From the NCBI GenBank assembly GCA_001464315.1, contig LNFK01000065.1, forward strand, positions 43,718-107,717: 64,000 nucleotides of DNA, written 5' to 3'. Positions 19,576 to 28,948 of this stretch are shown here, one piece after another. The notes under the pieces are model-generated. The model searched no databases, was not told the origin of the DNA, and worked only from the letters and a program-made list of their open reading frames with translations. The first letter of the stretch is position 1. Every line of letters begins with the position of its first letter. The DNA is from Sphingomonadales bacterium Ga0077559 (GTDB lineage Bacteria > Pseudomonadota > Alphaproteobacteria > Sphingomonadales > Sphingomonadaceae). The position numbers and the translations under genes are program-made.

Positions 19576-22335
19576 ATGAAAGAGGCGATTGTCGGCACAG
19601 TAGGAGGATGGTCACCCGCACGACTTAACTGGAGGGCCATCGTGGTTGGCCTGTTGCTGATCATTGCTGGCATAGCCATTGCGTTTGCGGTTGGTTACAG
19701 TCGGCAACAACGTGAGCTTGCTGTAGGCTTAGAAAAGCACAGTTTCGAAGTTTTGCTCCAAACCCAAAAGCTGGAATCCGCGCTTGATAAGGCTGAGATC
19801 GGCAGTCGCGGATATCTTTTTACTGGCGATTCCCAATTTCTGAACATTTTTAACGAGGGTGTGAACGGCGTCCCGCGCGAACTTGTAAGGCTGAAAACAC
19901 TCACACGCGATAATGACGCGCAACAGAGCAATATCGGCGAACTATCGCTGGTACTCAATCAACGCGTTTATCGCCTACGCCAAGCCATTCAGTTGTCAGT
20001 CCAAGGAAACCAAACAGGGGCCATTCAACTGGTTCGGCCCGGCGAAGGGTTTTCGTCGATGGCCGGTGCTCAGGCCATGCTGGACAAGATTAACCGCCTT
20101 GAAAATGAACTTTTGGCGCAGCGGAGCAGACAGGAGAAGGCAGCGCAGCAAAAATCCGATCTGTTCATTATAGCTTTACTCGTGCTGATGCTGGCGATGA
20201 TTGTTTATGGCATCCATACGCTGGTTACCGCAGCGAGGTCGCAAATGCGGGCTGCAGCGCTCGAGGCCGAACGTGAGCTGTCACAAAAATTGCGTGACGC
20301 CGATATCGCCGCCGTTCGATCTGCAGCAATCGTGACTGCGGTCGGAGACGCGACCCCTGATTTGATTTACGCAAAGGATCGTAGCGGCCGGATCACATAT
20401 GCCAACCCGAGCACCTTGGCGGTCATCGGTATGACGCAGGATGAGTTGCTCGGCAAATTGACGGTCGAATATAATGATGTGCGTGAACAGGCCGAGCGGA
20501 TCGACGCTAATGATGCCCGCATAATGGAGACAGGCGTTACAGAAATTCTCGATGAAACATTCACCGGCCTTGACGGCAAAGCGCGGCTGTTCCGTTCGAC
20601 CAAGACGCCACTACGCGATGCGGAAAGCAAGATAATCGGACTTGCGGGTGTGTCCATTGATGTCACAGCTGACCGCGCCGCAATGGCAGCATTAAAGGCG
20701 AGCGAGGAGCGGTTTCGTACCTTGAGCGAAACAGCACCTGCCTTCATTTTCATCACCGACGATCAGGGCGAGATCACGTATACCAATGCTGCTTTCCAGG
20801 AATATACTGGCAAAAGCAACGAAGAGCTTATTGGCTTGGGGTGGGTCCGAACGGTCCATCGCGACGATCGCGAAATTCCCCAAAAAGCTTGGGATGCCGC
20901 CATGGAACGTGGCAAACCTTATGCCGCCGAATATCGTTTTCGCAATCAAGTCGGGCATTTTCGCTGGTTTATGTGCCGTGCGACACCGCTGCGTGATGCG
21001 AACGGCGTGATCAAGCAATGGATCGGAACGTGCAGCGATGTTCAGGACGCCATCGATGCGCGTGAGGCGCTGAAGCAATTGAATGATGGGCTAGAGGCGA
21101 AGGTCGCTGCCCGCACAGCGGAGTTACAGGCCGCGATCGAAACATTGCAGTTGGAAGTGTCCGAACGCGAAAAAGCCGAGGCACAAGTCCGGCAGATGCA
21201 AAAAATCGAATCTATTGGCCAACTGACTGGCGGTATTGCGCATGATTTCAACAATATGCTGGCCGTGGTGCTGGGGTCGTTGGAAATCGTGAAGCGACGT
21301 CTTAAAACCGATCCGGAAAAGGCGATGGCCGGTATCGAACATGCAGAAGAAGGCGCAAAACGCGCCGCGCAATTGACCGCCCGGCTGCTCGCATTTTCAA
21401 GGCAACAGCCGCTCGCTCCCGAACCTGTTAACGCCAACCGCCTTGTGAGCGGCATGTCCGAACTTCTGCGCCAGTCTATTGGCGAGCAGATCGAGGTCGA
21501 GACGGTCTTAGCCGGGGGGCTATGGCGAACGCATATCGATGCACCCCAGCTTGAAAATGCGATCCTGAACCTGTGCGTCAATGCGCGTGATGCGATGCCC
21601 GATGGCGGTAAACTGACCATCGAAACGCATAACTGCCATCTCGACGAGCGATATGCTGACATCAATTCGGAGGTTAGCGCAGGGCAATATGTCCTCGTCA
21701 GTGTAACCGATAGCGGGACCGGGATGCCGCCGGCGGTTGCCGAACGCGCGTTCGATCCGTTCTACACCACGAAAGAAGTTGGGAAAGGCACAGGGCTTGG
21801 GCTGAGCCAAGTCTTCGGTTTCGTCAAGCAATCGGGCGGGCATGTTAAAATATATTCGGAATTGGGCGAAGGCACAACGATCAAGCTGTACCTGCCACGC
21901 TATTTCGGTAAAGACGAGGTAGCCGAAATATCCAAATCGTATCCCGATGAATGGCCATCTGCAAAACCTAGCGAAACCGTTTTGGTTGTCGAAGACGACA
22001 GTCAGGTCCGCAAGGTTTCGGTGCAACTTGTGCGCGATCTGGGTTACGAAGTCATCGAGGCATCGAGTGGATCGCAGGCGCTCGAGCAACTCGCAGGGCA
22101 GGGCCGCGTCGACCTGATTTTCACTGATATTGTCATGCCCGGGATGACGGGGCGCGCGATGGCGGATGAAGCGCTTAAATTGCGTCCGGGGACCAAAATC
22201 CTCTATTCTACAGGATATACCCGCAATGCTGTCGTACATAATGGCGTGCTCGACCCCGGTACGGAATTTCTGGCCAAGCCCTATACGGCGGCTGCACTAG
22301 CTGCGAAGCTACGGGCAGTTCTGGACAAAAACTGA
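19576..22335 (+). CDS. Hybrid sensor histidine kinase: CHASE3-PAS-PAS-HisKA-HATPase-REC
   Basis: A 919-aa membrane sensor. One helix near residues 20-40, a CHASE3-type extracytoplasmic sensor (about 45-190, with KAEIGSRGYLFTGD) and a second helix (about 195-217) are followed by two PAS domains (about 255-370 and 375-500) and a coiled coil. The phosphoacceptor H556 is in GIAHDFNNML, the ATP-binding region includes GTGLGLSQVFGFVKQSGG, and the C-terminal receiver has phosphoacceptor D851 (FTDIVMPGMTG). The HDFNN form of the H-box is typical of hybrid kinases with C-terminal receivers. The signal is not evident. The preceding single-domain regulator is a probable partner. Confidence 0.9.
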   Translation: MKEAIVGTVGGWSPARLNWRAIVVGLLLIIAGIAIAFAVGYSRQQRELAVGLEKHSFEVLLQTQKLESALDKAEIGSRGYLFTGDSQFLNIFNEGVNGVPRELVRLKTLTRDNDAQQSNIGELSLVLNQRVYRLRQAIQLSVQGNQTGAIQLVRPGEGFSSMAGAQAMLDKINRLENELLAQRSRQEKAAQQKSDLFIIALLVLMLAMIVYGIHTLVTAARSQMRAAALEAERELSQKLRDADIAAVRSAAIVTAVGDATPDLIYAKDRSGRITYANPSTLAVIGMTQDELLGKLTVEYNDVREQAERIDANDARIMETGVTEILDETFTGLDGKARLFRSTKTPLRDAESKIIGLAGVSIDVTADRAAMAALKASEERFRTLSETAPAFIFITDDQGEITYTNAAFQEYTGKSNEELIGLGWVRTVHRDDREIPQKAWDAAMERGKPYAAEYRFRNQVGHFRWFMCRATPLRDANGVIKQWIGTCSDVQDAIDAREALKQLNDGLEAKVAARTAELQAAIETLQLEVSEREKAEAQVRQMQKIESIGQLTGGIAHDFNNMLAVVLGSLEIVKRRLKTDPEKAMAGIEHAEEGAKRAAQLTARLLAFSRQQPLAPEPVNANRLVSGMSELLRQSIGEQIEVETVLAGGLWRTHIDAPQLENAILNLCVNARDAMPDGGKLTIETHNCHLDERYADINSEVSAGQYVLVSVTDSGTGMPPAVAERAFDPFYTTKEVGKGTGLGLSQVFGFVKQSGGHVKIYSELGEGTTIKLYLPRYFGKDEVAEISKSYPDEWPSAKPSETVLVVEDDSQVRKVSVQLVRDLGYEVIEASSGSQALEQLAGQGRVDLIFTDIVMPGMTGRAMADEALKLRPGTKILYSTGYTRNAVVHNGVLDPGTEFLAKPYTAAALAAKLRAVLDKN

Positions 22336-22344
22336 TCGGCGATC

Positions 22345-23052
22345 TCAATTCTTGGCGATGTTGATTTCAAGCCAGTCGTTCTGCCGGTACCATTTCGTAA
22401 TGACGTGTTTGACGCCCTTTATCACCGGGGTGCCGGTATGGAGAGTTTTGTAATTCAACGTGCCATCGGGCTTCATATTGTTCCAAATCAGCATCATTCC
22501 CGCCTGCGGACGGACCCCCATTCCCAGATGTGGAAATTCGGTCGCGCCACCTTCTTCGGGCTCGTTCAAGAAGATCATCGCGGTCCAGCTTCGCTGGCCA
22601 CCCGCAGGCCCCTCCTGTAGCCAATAGTCCTGGCTCGGGTGGAAAAAATCGTGATGCGATTTGAACTCCTGACCGATTTGGTAACGCTGGCCCTGCATCG
22701 TTTCGGCATAATTATTGTCGATGCCCAACACATCGCTCATCCGTGCCTCGACTTTGGCGATGAACGCATCCCAGCGATTGAGGTGACAGCTATAGCTTGT
22801 CCGGAAACCCGCTTGTTCTGTGCCTTTATATAACGTTGAAGGCACTGCATCGGCGTCGATTTTGGCGATCATCGTCTTGCAGTCTGCGGCACCCAAAAAG
22901 CCTTGATACAGATATATCTGAGCCTCGGGATGTTCGACCTGCTGGACAAGCGGATTGGCATTTAGTCGCTTTGTGACATGCGCACCAATCCGCGCCAGCT
23001 TTGCCGGATCATTATTGGGATCGAAAGCGGTTTCGGTCTGCGTCAAGTTCAT
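22345..23052 (-). CDS. 2OG-Fe(II) oxygenase, prolyl 4-hydroxylase-like
   Basis: About 235 aa from ATG 23052; the frame extends to a TTG at 23097. The iron ligands are in KSHHDFF (HxD) and a downstream histidine in TLHTGTPV, with the 2-oxoglutarate lysine or arginine in KHVITKWYR. The segment LNEPEEGGATEFPHLGMGV is the usual P4H-domain strand. Bacterial members hydroxylate proline or other residues in small or secreted proteins, but the target here is unknown. It ends 10 bp after the hybrid kinase, convergent with it. Confidence 0.86.
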   Translation of the reverse strand: MNLTQTETAFDPNNDPAKLARIGAHVTKRLNANPLVQQVEHPEAQIYLYQGFLGAADCKTMIAKIDADAVPSTLYKGTEQAGFRTSYSCHLNRWDAFIAKVEARMSDVLGIDNNYAETMQGQRYQIGQEFKSHHDFFHPSQDYWLQEGPAGGQRSWTAMIFLNEPEEGGATEFPHLGMGVRPQAGMMLIWNNMKPDGTLNYKTLHTGTPVIKGVKHVITKWYRQNDWLEINIAKN

Positions 23053-23182
23053 GACAAGTTGGGACTCAATAGATGATAGCAGCGTTTGGCATAACAAGAC
23101 GCTTTTTAAGGCGTTCTTCAGCTAACGTCCATTCGTTATCTAACGCACGCTTCGCTCAGAGTTGTGCCACCGCGAGAACATA

Positions 23183-23371
23183 TCAAAAACGGTGAATTTC
23201 GATCCCATCCAACGTTTCCGAACGGATTATGCCTTTGTCATGCGGCGCAAGAATAAACAGCTTGTCGTCGGGACTTTCCTGACGCCAAGCGGCAGCCTGC
23301 TCGAGCACAAATCCCGCATGTATATTATTGGCAAAGCGCGGCAATGTCGAAGTCAGGAACGGTACGTTCAT
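23183..23371 (-). pseudogene. N-terminal fragment of a GT4-type glycosyltransferase
   Basis: An isolated 62-residue frame resembling only the first strand-helix-strand unit of GT-B glycosyltransferases of family 4: LTSTLPRFANNIHAGFVLEQ, then LFILAPHDKG and LDGIEIHRF. Intact enzymes are about 350-400 aa. Here a TGA follows HRF immediately, and the remaining 130 bp before the oxygenase gene hold no catalytic domain. This is therefore read as a truncated remnant within the 370-bp gap at 23053-23422; the rest of that gap shows nothing I can assign. A functional micro-protein is possible but less likely. Confidence 0.6.
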
Positions 23372-23422
23372 CTTTGCGCCATTGCTGAGCTCGTTCTGAT
23401 ATTCAATCGCCGCGATGTTGGG

Positions 23423-24691
23423 TTAATCGATGATACGCCCTCTTACCATGACCCAATCGACTTTTTCGAGAGTGCGAATATCGTCGAGCGGATTGGCCGC
23501 GACTGCGATCATATCCGCCGAATAGCCAACCGCGATTTTGCCGATTTCGTTTTCCATGCCGAGTTCTTCAGCAGCCACGGTCGTTGCGCTGGCTAGCGCT
23601 TCCTTGTTGGTCATCCCTGCACGCACCATTAGCGCAAATTCCCCTGCGTTTTTGCCGTGATCGAAAACGCCCGCATCAGTACCGAACGCCACGGTCACGC
23701 CCATCTTCTTTGCCCGTGTCACCTGGCTGCCAGCGGTTTCGACTGCTTGACGTGCCTTTACTTCGACAGTCGGGGTGTAGATGCCTTTTCCGAGCCGTTC
23801 GCGCACGCCCTCCAGCGCCATCAGTGTCGGGACTAAAGCCGTGCCTTTGGCTTTCATTACTTTAAGTGCGGCTTCATCGGCAAAGGTGCCGTGGTCGATT
23901 GTATCAATGCCAGCAGCGGATGCCGCCTCAATCCCCCGCGCACCGTGGGCGTGGGCCATGACCCTAAGGCCGAGCGAATGCGCAGTGTTTGCAATCGAGG
24001 TCATTTCCTCTGCGGTAAAATGCGCTTCCAACCCACGGCCCTGCTGCGAAAGCACACCGCCAGTCGCTGTGATCTTGATAACGTCAGCTCCCAAACGTGA
24101 AGCCTTGCGTACTTTCTCCGCGCATTCAAGTGGACCGGTGCAGGTATAGCCGCCATCGAGCGCCGCCAGGACATCTTTGCGAAAACCGCTCACATCGCCG
24201 TGGCCGCCAACTATCGAAAGCGCAGGACCAGCGGCGACAATTCGCGGCCCTGCGATCTTGCCCTCAGCAGTTCCACGGCGTAGCATGAATGCGGTGTTCT
24301 GCGCAGAACCTGCTTCCCGCACCGTCGTGAAGCCGGCTTTTACAGTTAGCGCGGCGTTCTTGACGCCCATGACCACGCCCCATTCATCGGGATCGACAGC
24401 TTCGTCGCGGAAATCCCCGCCTGGGTCACCGGTCAAATGAACGTGGAGATCAATAAGCCCTGGAACGACCGTTTTGGTTGAGAGGTCAACAACAGTATCG
24501 GCTTGAAACGGGTTCGCACTGCCTTTGGCAATCGCTTTGATTCGACCATCCTCGACAAGAATGACTGCCGGACCAGTTGGATCAGTCGTGGCGTCGGGAA
24601 CAAGGTTACCGACCAATATCGCCTGAGTAGCTGCGAAGGCTGGGGTGGCAATCGCCAAACCAATGGTCGCAAGCAACGCGGAACGGATCAT
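23423..24691 (-). CDS. Secreted amidohydrolase-family protein
   Basis: A 422-aa metal-dependent hydrolase. The N-terminal 20 residues (ending ATPAFA) form a signal peptide, so the enzyme is exported. Metal ligands are visible as HVHLTGD, a later KITATGGV lysine region, HAHGARG, DHGTF and FGTDAGVF. These fit the imidazolonepropionase/Xaa-Pro dipeptidase branch of the amidohydrolases, which cleaves dipeptides or cyclic amides. ATG 24691 follows GGGAGAG; the longer frame to 24739 would lose the signal peptide. Substrate uncertain. Confidence 0.88.
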   Translation of the reverse strand: MIRSALLATIGLAIATPAFAATQAILVGNLVPDATTDPTGPAVILVEDGRIKAIAKGSANPFQADTVVDLSTKTVVPGLIDLHVHLTGDPGGDFRDEAVDPDEWGVVMGVKNAALTVKAGFTTVREAGSAQNTAFMLRRGTAEGKIAGPRIVAAGPALSIVGGHGDVSGFRKDVLAALDGGYTCTGPLECAEKVRKASRLGADVIKITATGGVLSQQGRGLEAHFTAEEMTSIANTAHSLGLRVMAHAHGARGIEAASAAGIDTIDHGTFADEAALKVMKAKGTALVPTLMALEGVRERLGKGIYTPTVEVKARQAVETAGSQVTRAKKMGVTVAFGTDAGVFDHGKNAGEFALMVRAGMTNKEALASATTVAAEELGMENEIGKIAVGYSADMIAVAANPLDDIRTLEKVDWVMVRGRIID

Positions 24692-24750
24692 TTTTCTCTC
24701 CCTACTTTTTATGATGGGAGAGTGCCAGCTTGTCGTCATGTTACAAGTTA

Positions 24751-24794
24751 AAAAAAGAGCCGGGCCACTTTCGCGGTCCGGCTCTTTGCGATTC
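24751..24794 (-). terminator. Rho-independent terminator of the RcnB-like gene
   Basis: A strong inverted repeat: AAAGAGCCGG at 24754-24763 pairs with CCGGCTCTTT at 24778-24787, extended inward by GCC/GGT. Read on the minus strand, the hairpin is followed by a run of seven T at 24750-24756. It begins about 20 bp after the stop of the RcnB-like gene. Confidence 0.88.
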
Positions 24795-24805
24795 TGGCGT
24801 TTTGC

Positions 24806-25735
24806 TTACCAGAAGAAATCGCGAATGACGTCGACGACCCGACCGTTGCGCACATCGACGAGTAATACGTCGTCATAATAACGGACCCAACGGTATGAAC
24901 CATAAGCCGCTGGCAAACGGTACTGCCAAGGATCGTTGATCCAGTAGCGTGAACCATAATAGCCCGAGCCCAGCGAGAAGCCGATGCTTATCCGGCTGTA
25001 GCTGTGCCCGCGATAAGGCGAATAATATCGTCCTGGGCGATATTGGTTGCGATATTGATTGCGGTGACCGCGCCAATCATATCGGTTGTCATTGCGCCAG
25101 TGATTGCTCCAGCGGTCGCTACGATTGTTGTTGTACGAGCGGTCTATGCGATTGTCGTTGTTCCGGTCGTAGCGACGGTCGATGTCACCATCGCGGTTGC
25201 GGTCATAGCGGCGATCAATCCGCTCGTCGTCATTGCGGTCGAGGCGGCGGTCTAGCCGGCCATCGCGGTTACGATCGAAATTCCGGTCGAGATCGCCATC
25301 GCGGTTTTGGTCCCAACGACGGTCCAGATTGCCGTCCCGGTTGCGATCGTAATAGCGGCCATCTTGGCTGGCTTCACGGCGCTGACCGCGAAACACGTCA
25401 CCCTGACGCTCGGCTCTGTTGGTCTGCATCGGTGCTGCTTGCCGACGTTCCTGACGCGTGGCCTGAACCTCAGCATCTTGCACAGGCGCTGCCTGACGCC
25501 GCTCAGCACGATTTTGCTGGCGTTCGGCGCGGTTTGCGTTGCCAGCATCGCCCTGACCGCGCCCAGCCTGCCTCTCGGCACGGCGTTCAGCGCGACGCTC
25601 ATCGCGCTGAAAATCAGAAGCTGCGTCAAAATCAGCCGAAGCACGAACCGATGTCGGCACAACGTCTGCTGCATAAACCGCCATCGGCGAAAGCGCCGTC
25701 GCGGTGACCAATGTCATCAGGATAAATTTCTTCAT
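24806..25735 (-). CDS. Secreted RcnB-like protein with six acidic 12-residue repeats
   Basis: A 309-aa exported protein from ATG 25735 (GGAAACACCC upstream). Residues 1-22 are a signal peptide ending at VYAA. Residues 40-128 are Arg/Glu/Gln-rich (RAERRQAA-like units). Residues 129-200 comprise six 12-residue repeats of the form Y/W/F/L-D-x-N-x-D-G-x-L/I-D-R-R, which resemble calcium-binding loops (DxNxDG). The C-terminal 60 residues match the RcnB fold (YRWVRYYDDVLLVDVRNGRV). RcnB in E. coli acts in periplasmic Ni/Co homeostasis. Function here is unknown; ion binding by the repeats is inference. Confidence 0.85.
   Translation of the reverse strand: MKKFILMTLVTATALSPMAVYAADVVPTSVRASADFDAASDFQRDERRAERRAERQAGRGQGDAGNANRAERQQNRAERRQAAPVQDAEVQATRQERRQAAPMQTNRAERQGDVFRGQRREASQDGRYYDRNRDGNLDRRWDQNRDGDLDRNFDRNRDGRLDRRLDRNDDERIDRRYDRNRDGDIDRRYDRNNDNRIDRSYNNNRSDRWSNHWRNDNRYDWRGHRNQYRNQYRPGRYYSPYRGHSYSRISIGFSLGSGYYGSRYWINDPWQYRLPAAYGSYRWVRYYDDVLLVDVRNGRVVDVIRDFFW
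25136..25351 (-). repeat. Six tandem 36-bp coding repeats (DxNxDGxLDRR)
   Basis: This segment encodes residues 129-200 of the RcnB-like protein. Each 36-bp unit encodes one aromatic or Leu residue followed by an acidic loop; units 1, 2, 3 and 5 keep DxNxDG exactly, while unit 4 (DRNDDE) and unit 6 (DRNNDN) deviate. Such an array can vary in copy number between strains. Confidence 0.85.
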
Positions 25736-25862
25736 GGGTGTTTCCAAATGGCAGAGGCACCATGCTTCTGCGTTGACGTCAGTTTTGGCCGAGTGGTTCT
25801 GAAGCCAAGCTGAACTGGCCATACATGTTCATGAAAGAAAGCATTTTGATGAACGACGCAAA

Positions 25863-26555
25863 TCAGCCGATCTGATCAAACGGCACATCCAGTACCGGAT
25901 AATTTTCCCAGCCAGCGAAGTCGAAATGCCACCATTCGTTTGACAGACCGATAAAGCTTTGCGACTCCAGATAGTTCTGAAGCCTGGCCCTATTGGCGGC
26001 TTCTGTCGGATTGGCACCGGCATAATCGCGGTGGGCCTTTTCGGAGAAGTCGTCAAAATCGGTTGGCATTTCAACGAGCGCGGCTGTCTTTAGATCATAT
26101 AGAGTCAAGTCGACCGCGCATCCGCGATTATGTTTCGAGCCGCGTTTGGGATTGGCGACGTAGTTTTTCTTCGGACCGGCTGGCGTCGCGTCCCATAATT
26201 GTTTTGTGACGCGCCACGGGCGATAGGCATCGAAAATGTTGAGGCCGAAACCGTCGGCCTTGGCTGCGGCACTGGCACGAACCAAAGCTTCGGCTGCTGC
26301 CGCCGTTAGAAATGCCCGTGCCTCGGAATAAAGCACGCGTCCGGTGAAGTTGTTGGTTGTGGCATAACGCATGTCAAGCTTGATCAATGGATCAAGCTTG
26401 ACCAGTTCCAACAGCCGCTTCGGATCACCTGGCGCCATCGTTGCAGCCTGCTTGGCCGGAATGAATGGCACATCCTTGTCGGGTCGCATCGGCACACAGG
26501 TCGCGAGCGGGACTGAAGCAAGCCCCAGTACAACCTCACGGCGGCCAAGCCTCAT
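25863..26555 (-). CDS. D-alanyl-D-alanine dipeptidase, M15D/VanX type
   Basis: A 230-aa zinc dipeptidase of the VanX/DdpX family. The metal motif [15 protein letters not shown] (HxxxxxxD) and the EWWHFDF block (catalytic Glu and third ligand) are intact. The N-terminus ([16 protein letters not shown]) looks like a signal sequence with a weak lipobox; T in the -1 position is unusual. ATG 26555 overlaps the accC stop (ATGA), pointing to translational coupling; the frame also reaches 26576. The likely role is recycling D-Ala-D-Ala from cell wall turnover rather than vancomycin resistance, as no van genes accompany it. Confidence 0.88.
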   Translation of the reverse strand: MRLGRREVVLGLASVPLATCVPMRPDKDVPFIPAKQAATMAPGDPKRLLELVKLDPLIKLDMRYATTNNFTGRVLYSEARAFLTAAAAEALVRASAAAKADGFGLNIFDAYRPWRVTKQLWDATPAGPKKNYVANPKRGSKHNRGCAVDLTLYDLKTAALVEMPTDFDDFSEKAHRDYAGANPTEAANRARLQNYLESQSFIGLSNEWWHFDFAGWENYPVLDVPFDQIG

Positions 26556-27901
26556 GGGTTCTCGCGAGCCAGCCATTCTTCAAGCCATTTGATCGTATAA
26601 TCGCCGTTCTGGAAGTCAGGATCTTCGAGTAGTTTCTGATGCAAGGGGATTGTCGTCTTCATCCCCTCGATCACAAATTCGCCAAGCGCGCGCCGCAAAC
26701 GCATCAGGCAACCTTCACGTGTTGCGCCATAAACAATCAGCTTTGCGATCATGCTGTCATAGTAAGGTGGCACTTTATAGCCATGGTAGAGACCGCTATC
26801 GACGCGGACATATAGCCCGCCGGGCGGGTGATACCAGCTAACGGTGCCAGGCGATGGCATGAAGGTAACTGGATCTTCGGCATTGATCCGGCACTCGACG
26901 GCATGGCCAGTGAAGGTCACCTCTTCCTGTGTGTGCGAAAGCGGCTTGCCCTCGGCCACTCGAATTTGTTCACGTACCAGATCGATGCCGGTAATCATCT
27001 CGGTAACCGGATGTTCGACCTGCAACCGCGTGTTCATTTCAATGAAATAGAACTCCCCGTTTTCCCAAAGGAACTCGATTGTGCCAGCGCCGCGGTAACC
27101 CATATCGGCCATGGCATCGGCGCAGATTTTTCCCATCCGGTCTCGCTCGGCAGCGGACAGGATGGGCGACGGTGCTTCTTCCAGAACCTTTTGATGACGA
27201 CGCTGAAGCGAACAATCGCGTTCGCCGAGATGGATGGCCTTGCCATTGCCATCGCCGAAAATCTGGAATTCGATATGGCGCGGGTTACCGAGATATTTTT
27301 CGAGATAGACAGTAGCATCGCCGAACGCAGCTTTGGCTTCGCTTCCGGCCTGCTGCATTTGGGTTTCCAACTCCTCTTCGGAGTTTACGACCTTCATGCC
27401 GCGACCACCGCCGCCGGAGGCGGCTTTGATGATAACAGGATAACCAATGTCGCGGGCAATTGCCTTTGCTTCCTCGACGTCTTCGATAGCGCCATCGGAA
27501 CCTGGGACCAAGGGCAATCCCAATTTACCAGCCGACCGCTTAGCTTCAACCTTGTCGCCCATCGTTCGGATATGTTCGGGCTTCGGGCCAATCCAAGTGA
27601 TGTCGTGGCTTTCGACGATTTCGGCAAACTGAGCGTTTTCCGAAAGAAAACCATAGCCCGGATGAATGGCGTCGGCATGGCTGATTTCAGCCGCCGAAAT
27701 GATCGCAGGAATATTGAGATAGCTGTCTGTAGCCGATGGCGGTCCGATGCAGATTGCTTCGTCCGCCAACCGAACATGCATCGCATCGGCATCGGCGGTC
27801 GAATGCACTGCGACGGTTTTGATCCCCATTTCATGCGCTGCGCGATGGATGCGCAGAGCAATCTCGCCGCGGTTGGCGATCAGGATTTTTTCAATGCCCA
27901 T
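26552..27901 (-). CDS. accC: Acetyl-CoA carboxylase, biotin carboxylase subunit
   Basis: Carboxylates biotin on BCCP with ATP and bicarbonate, the first half-reaction of malonyl-CoA synthesis. It is 449 aa, with the N-terminal [16 protein letters not shown] block, the glycine-rich ATP loop ASGGGGRGM, and the catalytic [14 protein letters not shown] region. It lies 2 bp after accB and is followed by the dipeptidase with an ATGA overlap. A complete, normal copy. Confidence 0.97.
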   Translation of the reverse strand: MGIEKILIANRGEIALRIHRAAHEMGIKTVAVHSTADADAMHVRLADEAICIGPPSATDSYLNIPAIISAAEISHADAIHPGYGFLSENAQFAEIVESHDITWIGPKPEHIRTMGDKVEAKRSAGKLGLPLVPGSDGAIEDVEEAKAIARDIGYPVIIKAASGGGGRGMKVVNSEEELETQMQQAGSEAKAAFGDATVYLEKYLGNPRHIEFQIFGDGNGKAIHLGERDCSLQRRHQKVLEEAPSPILSAAERDRMGKICADAMADMGYRGAGTIEFLWENGEFYFIEMNTRLQVEHPVTEMITGIDLVREQIRVAEGKPLSHTQEEVTFTGHAVECRINAEDPVTFMPSPGTVSWYHPPGGLYVRVDSGLYHGYKVPPYYDSMIAKLIVYGATREGCLMRLRRALGEFVIEGMKTTIPLHQKLLEDPDFQNGDYTIKWLEEWLARENP

Positions 27902-27903
27902 GT

Positions 27904-28374
27904 TTATTCGATCACCATCAATGGCTGGTCGAATTCAACCGGCTGTCCGCTCTCGACATAAATAGCGGTGACCGTTCCGGAGTTGGCTGCGATGATCGGG
28001 TTCATCACCTTCATCGCCTCGATAATTAACACGGTGTCGCCCGCCTTCACCGTTTGGCCAACGGCCACAAATGGCGATGCTTCGGGGTCTGGTGTCAAAT
28101 AGGCGGTACCGACCATAGGCGATTTGAGCGCGTTGGTGGCAGTTGTTGCCTTGGGCATTTCAGTATGCGCTGCGGCCTGCGTCGGTGCGGCGGCGGCTGG
28201 CGCTGGTGCAAACTGCGTTGCCACCGCCGTCATCGTGCGCGACACGCGGATTTTGCGTTCGCCGTCCTCAACCTCGATTTCGCTCAGGCCTGTGTCGTTC
28301 AGCATCGCCGCCAGTTCGCGGACCAGCGCCGTATCGACCTGCATCCCACCGTTGCTGCCAGATTTTACCGCCAT
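27904..28374 (-). CDS. accB: Biotin carboxyl carrier protein
   Basis: A 156-aa carrier subunit of acetyl-CoA carboxylase. The C-terminal biotinyl domain has the attachment lysine in EAMKVMN and the thumb region [15 protein letters not shown]. An Ala/Pro-rich linker (about residues 55-80) separates it from the N-terminal domain. AAGGAG stands just upstream of the ATG. It sits between aroQ and accC, the common alphaproteobacterial order. Confidence 0.96.
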   Translation of the reverse strand: MAVKSGSNGGMQVDTALVRELAAMLNDTGLSEIEVEDGERKIRVSRTMTAVATQFAPAPAAAAPTQAAAHTEMPKATTATNALKSPMVGTAYLTPDPEASPFVAVGQTVKAGDTVLIIEAMKVMNPIIAANSGTVTAIYVESGQPVEFDQPLMVIE

Positions 28375-28418
28375 AGTTTACTCCTTGCGCGCCTGTTCGG
28401 CTTAAGAAGGGCCTAATG

Positions 28419-28859
28419 TCAAAGTTGCAGCGCCGCGTCCAGCGCCAGTTCATATGATTTAGCCCCATGCCCAGCAAAGCACGACACCGCCGCCATGCCA
28501 ACATAGCTTAAATGACGAAAGACTTCGCGCTTGTGCGGGTCAGACAGATGGACCTCGATGACCGGAACTTTGATCGACTTTATCGCGTCGTGAATGGCAA
28601 TCGAGGTATGGGTATACCCACCGGCATTCAGCAACACCGCTTTCGCTCCAACTGCTTGTGCCTCGTGCAGCCAGTCTATCAAGTGCCCTTCGTGGTTGGA
28701 TTGGCGAAAATCGATATCTGCCCCAGTTAACCGTGCCTGATCGTCAAGACGTCCCGCAATATCGTCGAGCGTATCGGTTCCGTAAATTTCGGGTTCACGA
28801 GTACCCAGCAAGTTGAGGTTCGGTCCGTTCAGTACAAAGACAACAGGCCGATCAGCCAA
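28419..28859 (-). CDS. aroQ: Type II 3-dehydroquinate dehydratase
   Basis: Third step of the shikimate pathway. The 146-aa protein carries the active-site loop NGPNLNLLGTREPEIYG (including the catalytic Tyr and Arg), NAGGYTHTS and a histidine in EVHLSDPHKREVFR. The dodecameric type II enzyme is usually about this length. It is first in an aroQ-accB-accC-dipeptidase run on the minus strand and is divergent from thiSG. Confidence 0.96.
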   Translation of the reverse strand: MADRPVVFVLNGPNLNLLGTREPEIYGTDTLDDIAGRLDDQARLTGADIDFRQSNHEGHLIDWLHEAQAVGAKAVLLNAGGYTHTSIAIHDAIKSIKVPVIEVHLSDPHKREVFRHLSYVGMAAVSCFAGHGAKSYELALDAALQL

Positions 28860-28948
28860 AAGAATTCCCCTGCATATTTGCCCCGGTAGCGGTTGCGCAC
28901 CGCCGTAATCGAGTACTATATGACCTCTGACTAAAAAAGCGAAATGAA

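Noticed and set aside
28860..28948. Possible TPP riboswitch before thiSG.
   Set aside because: The 89-bp spacer lacks the conserved CUGAGA and related elements of the thiamine box.
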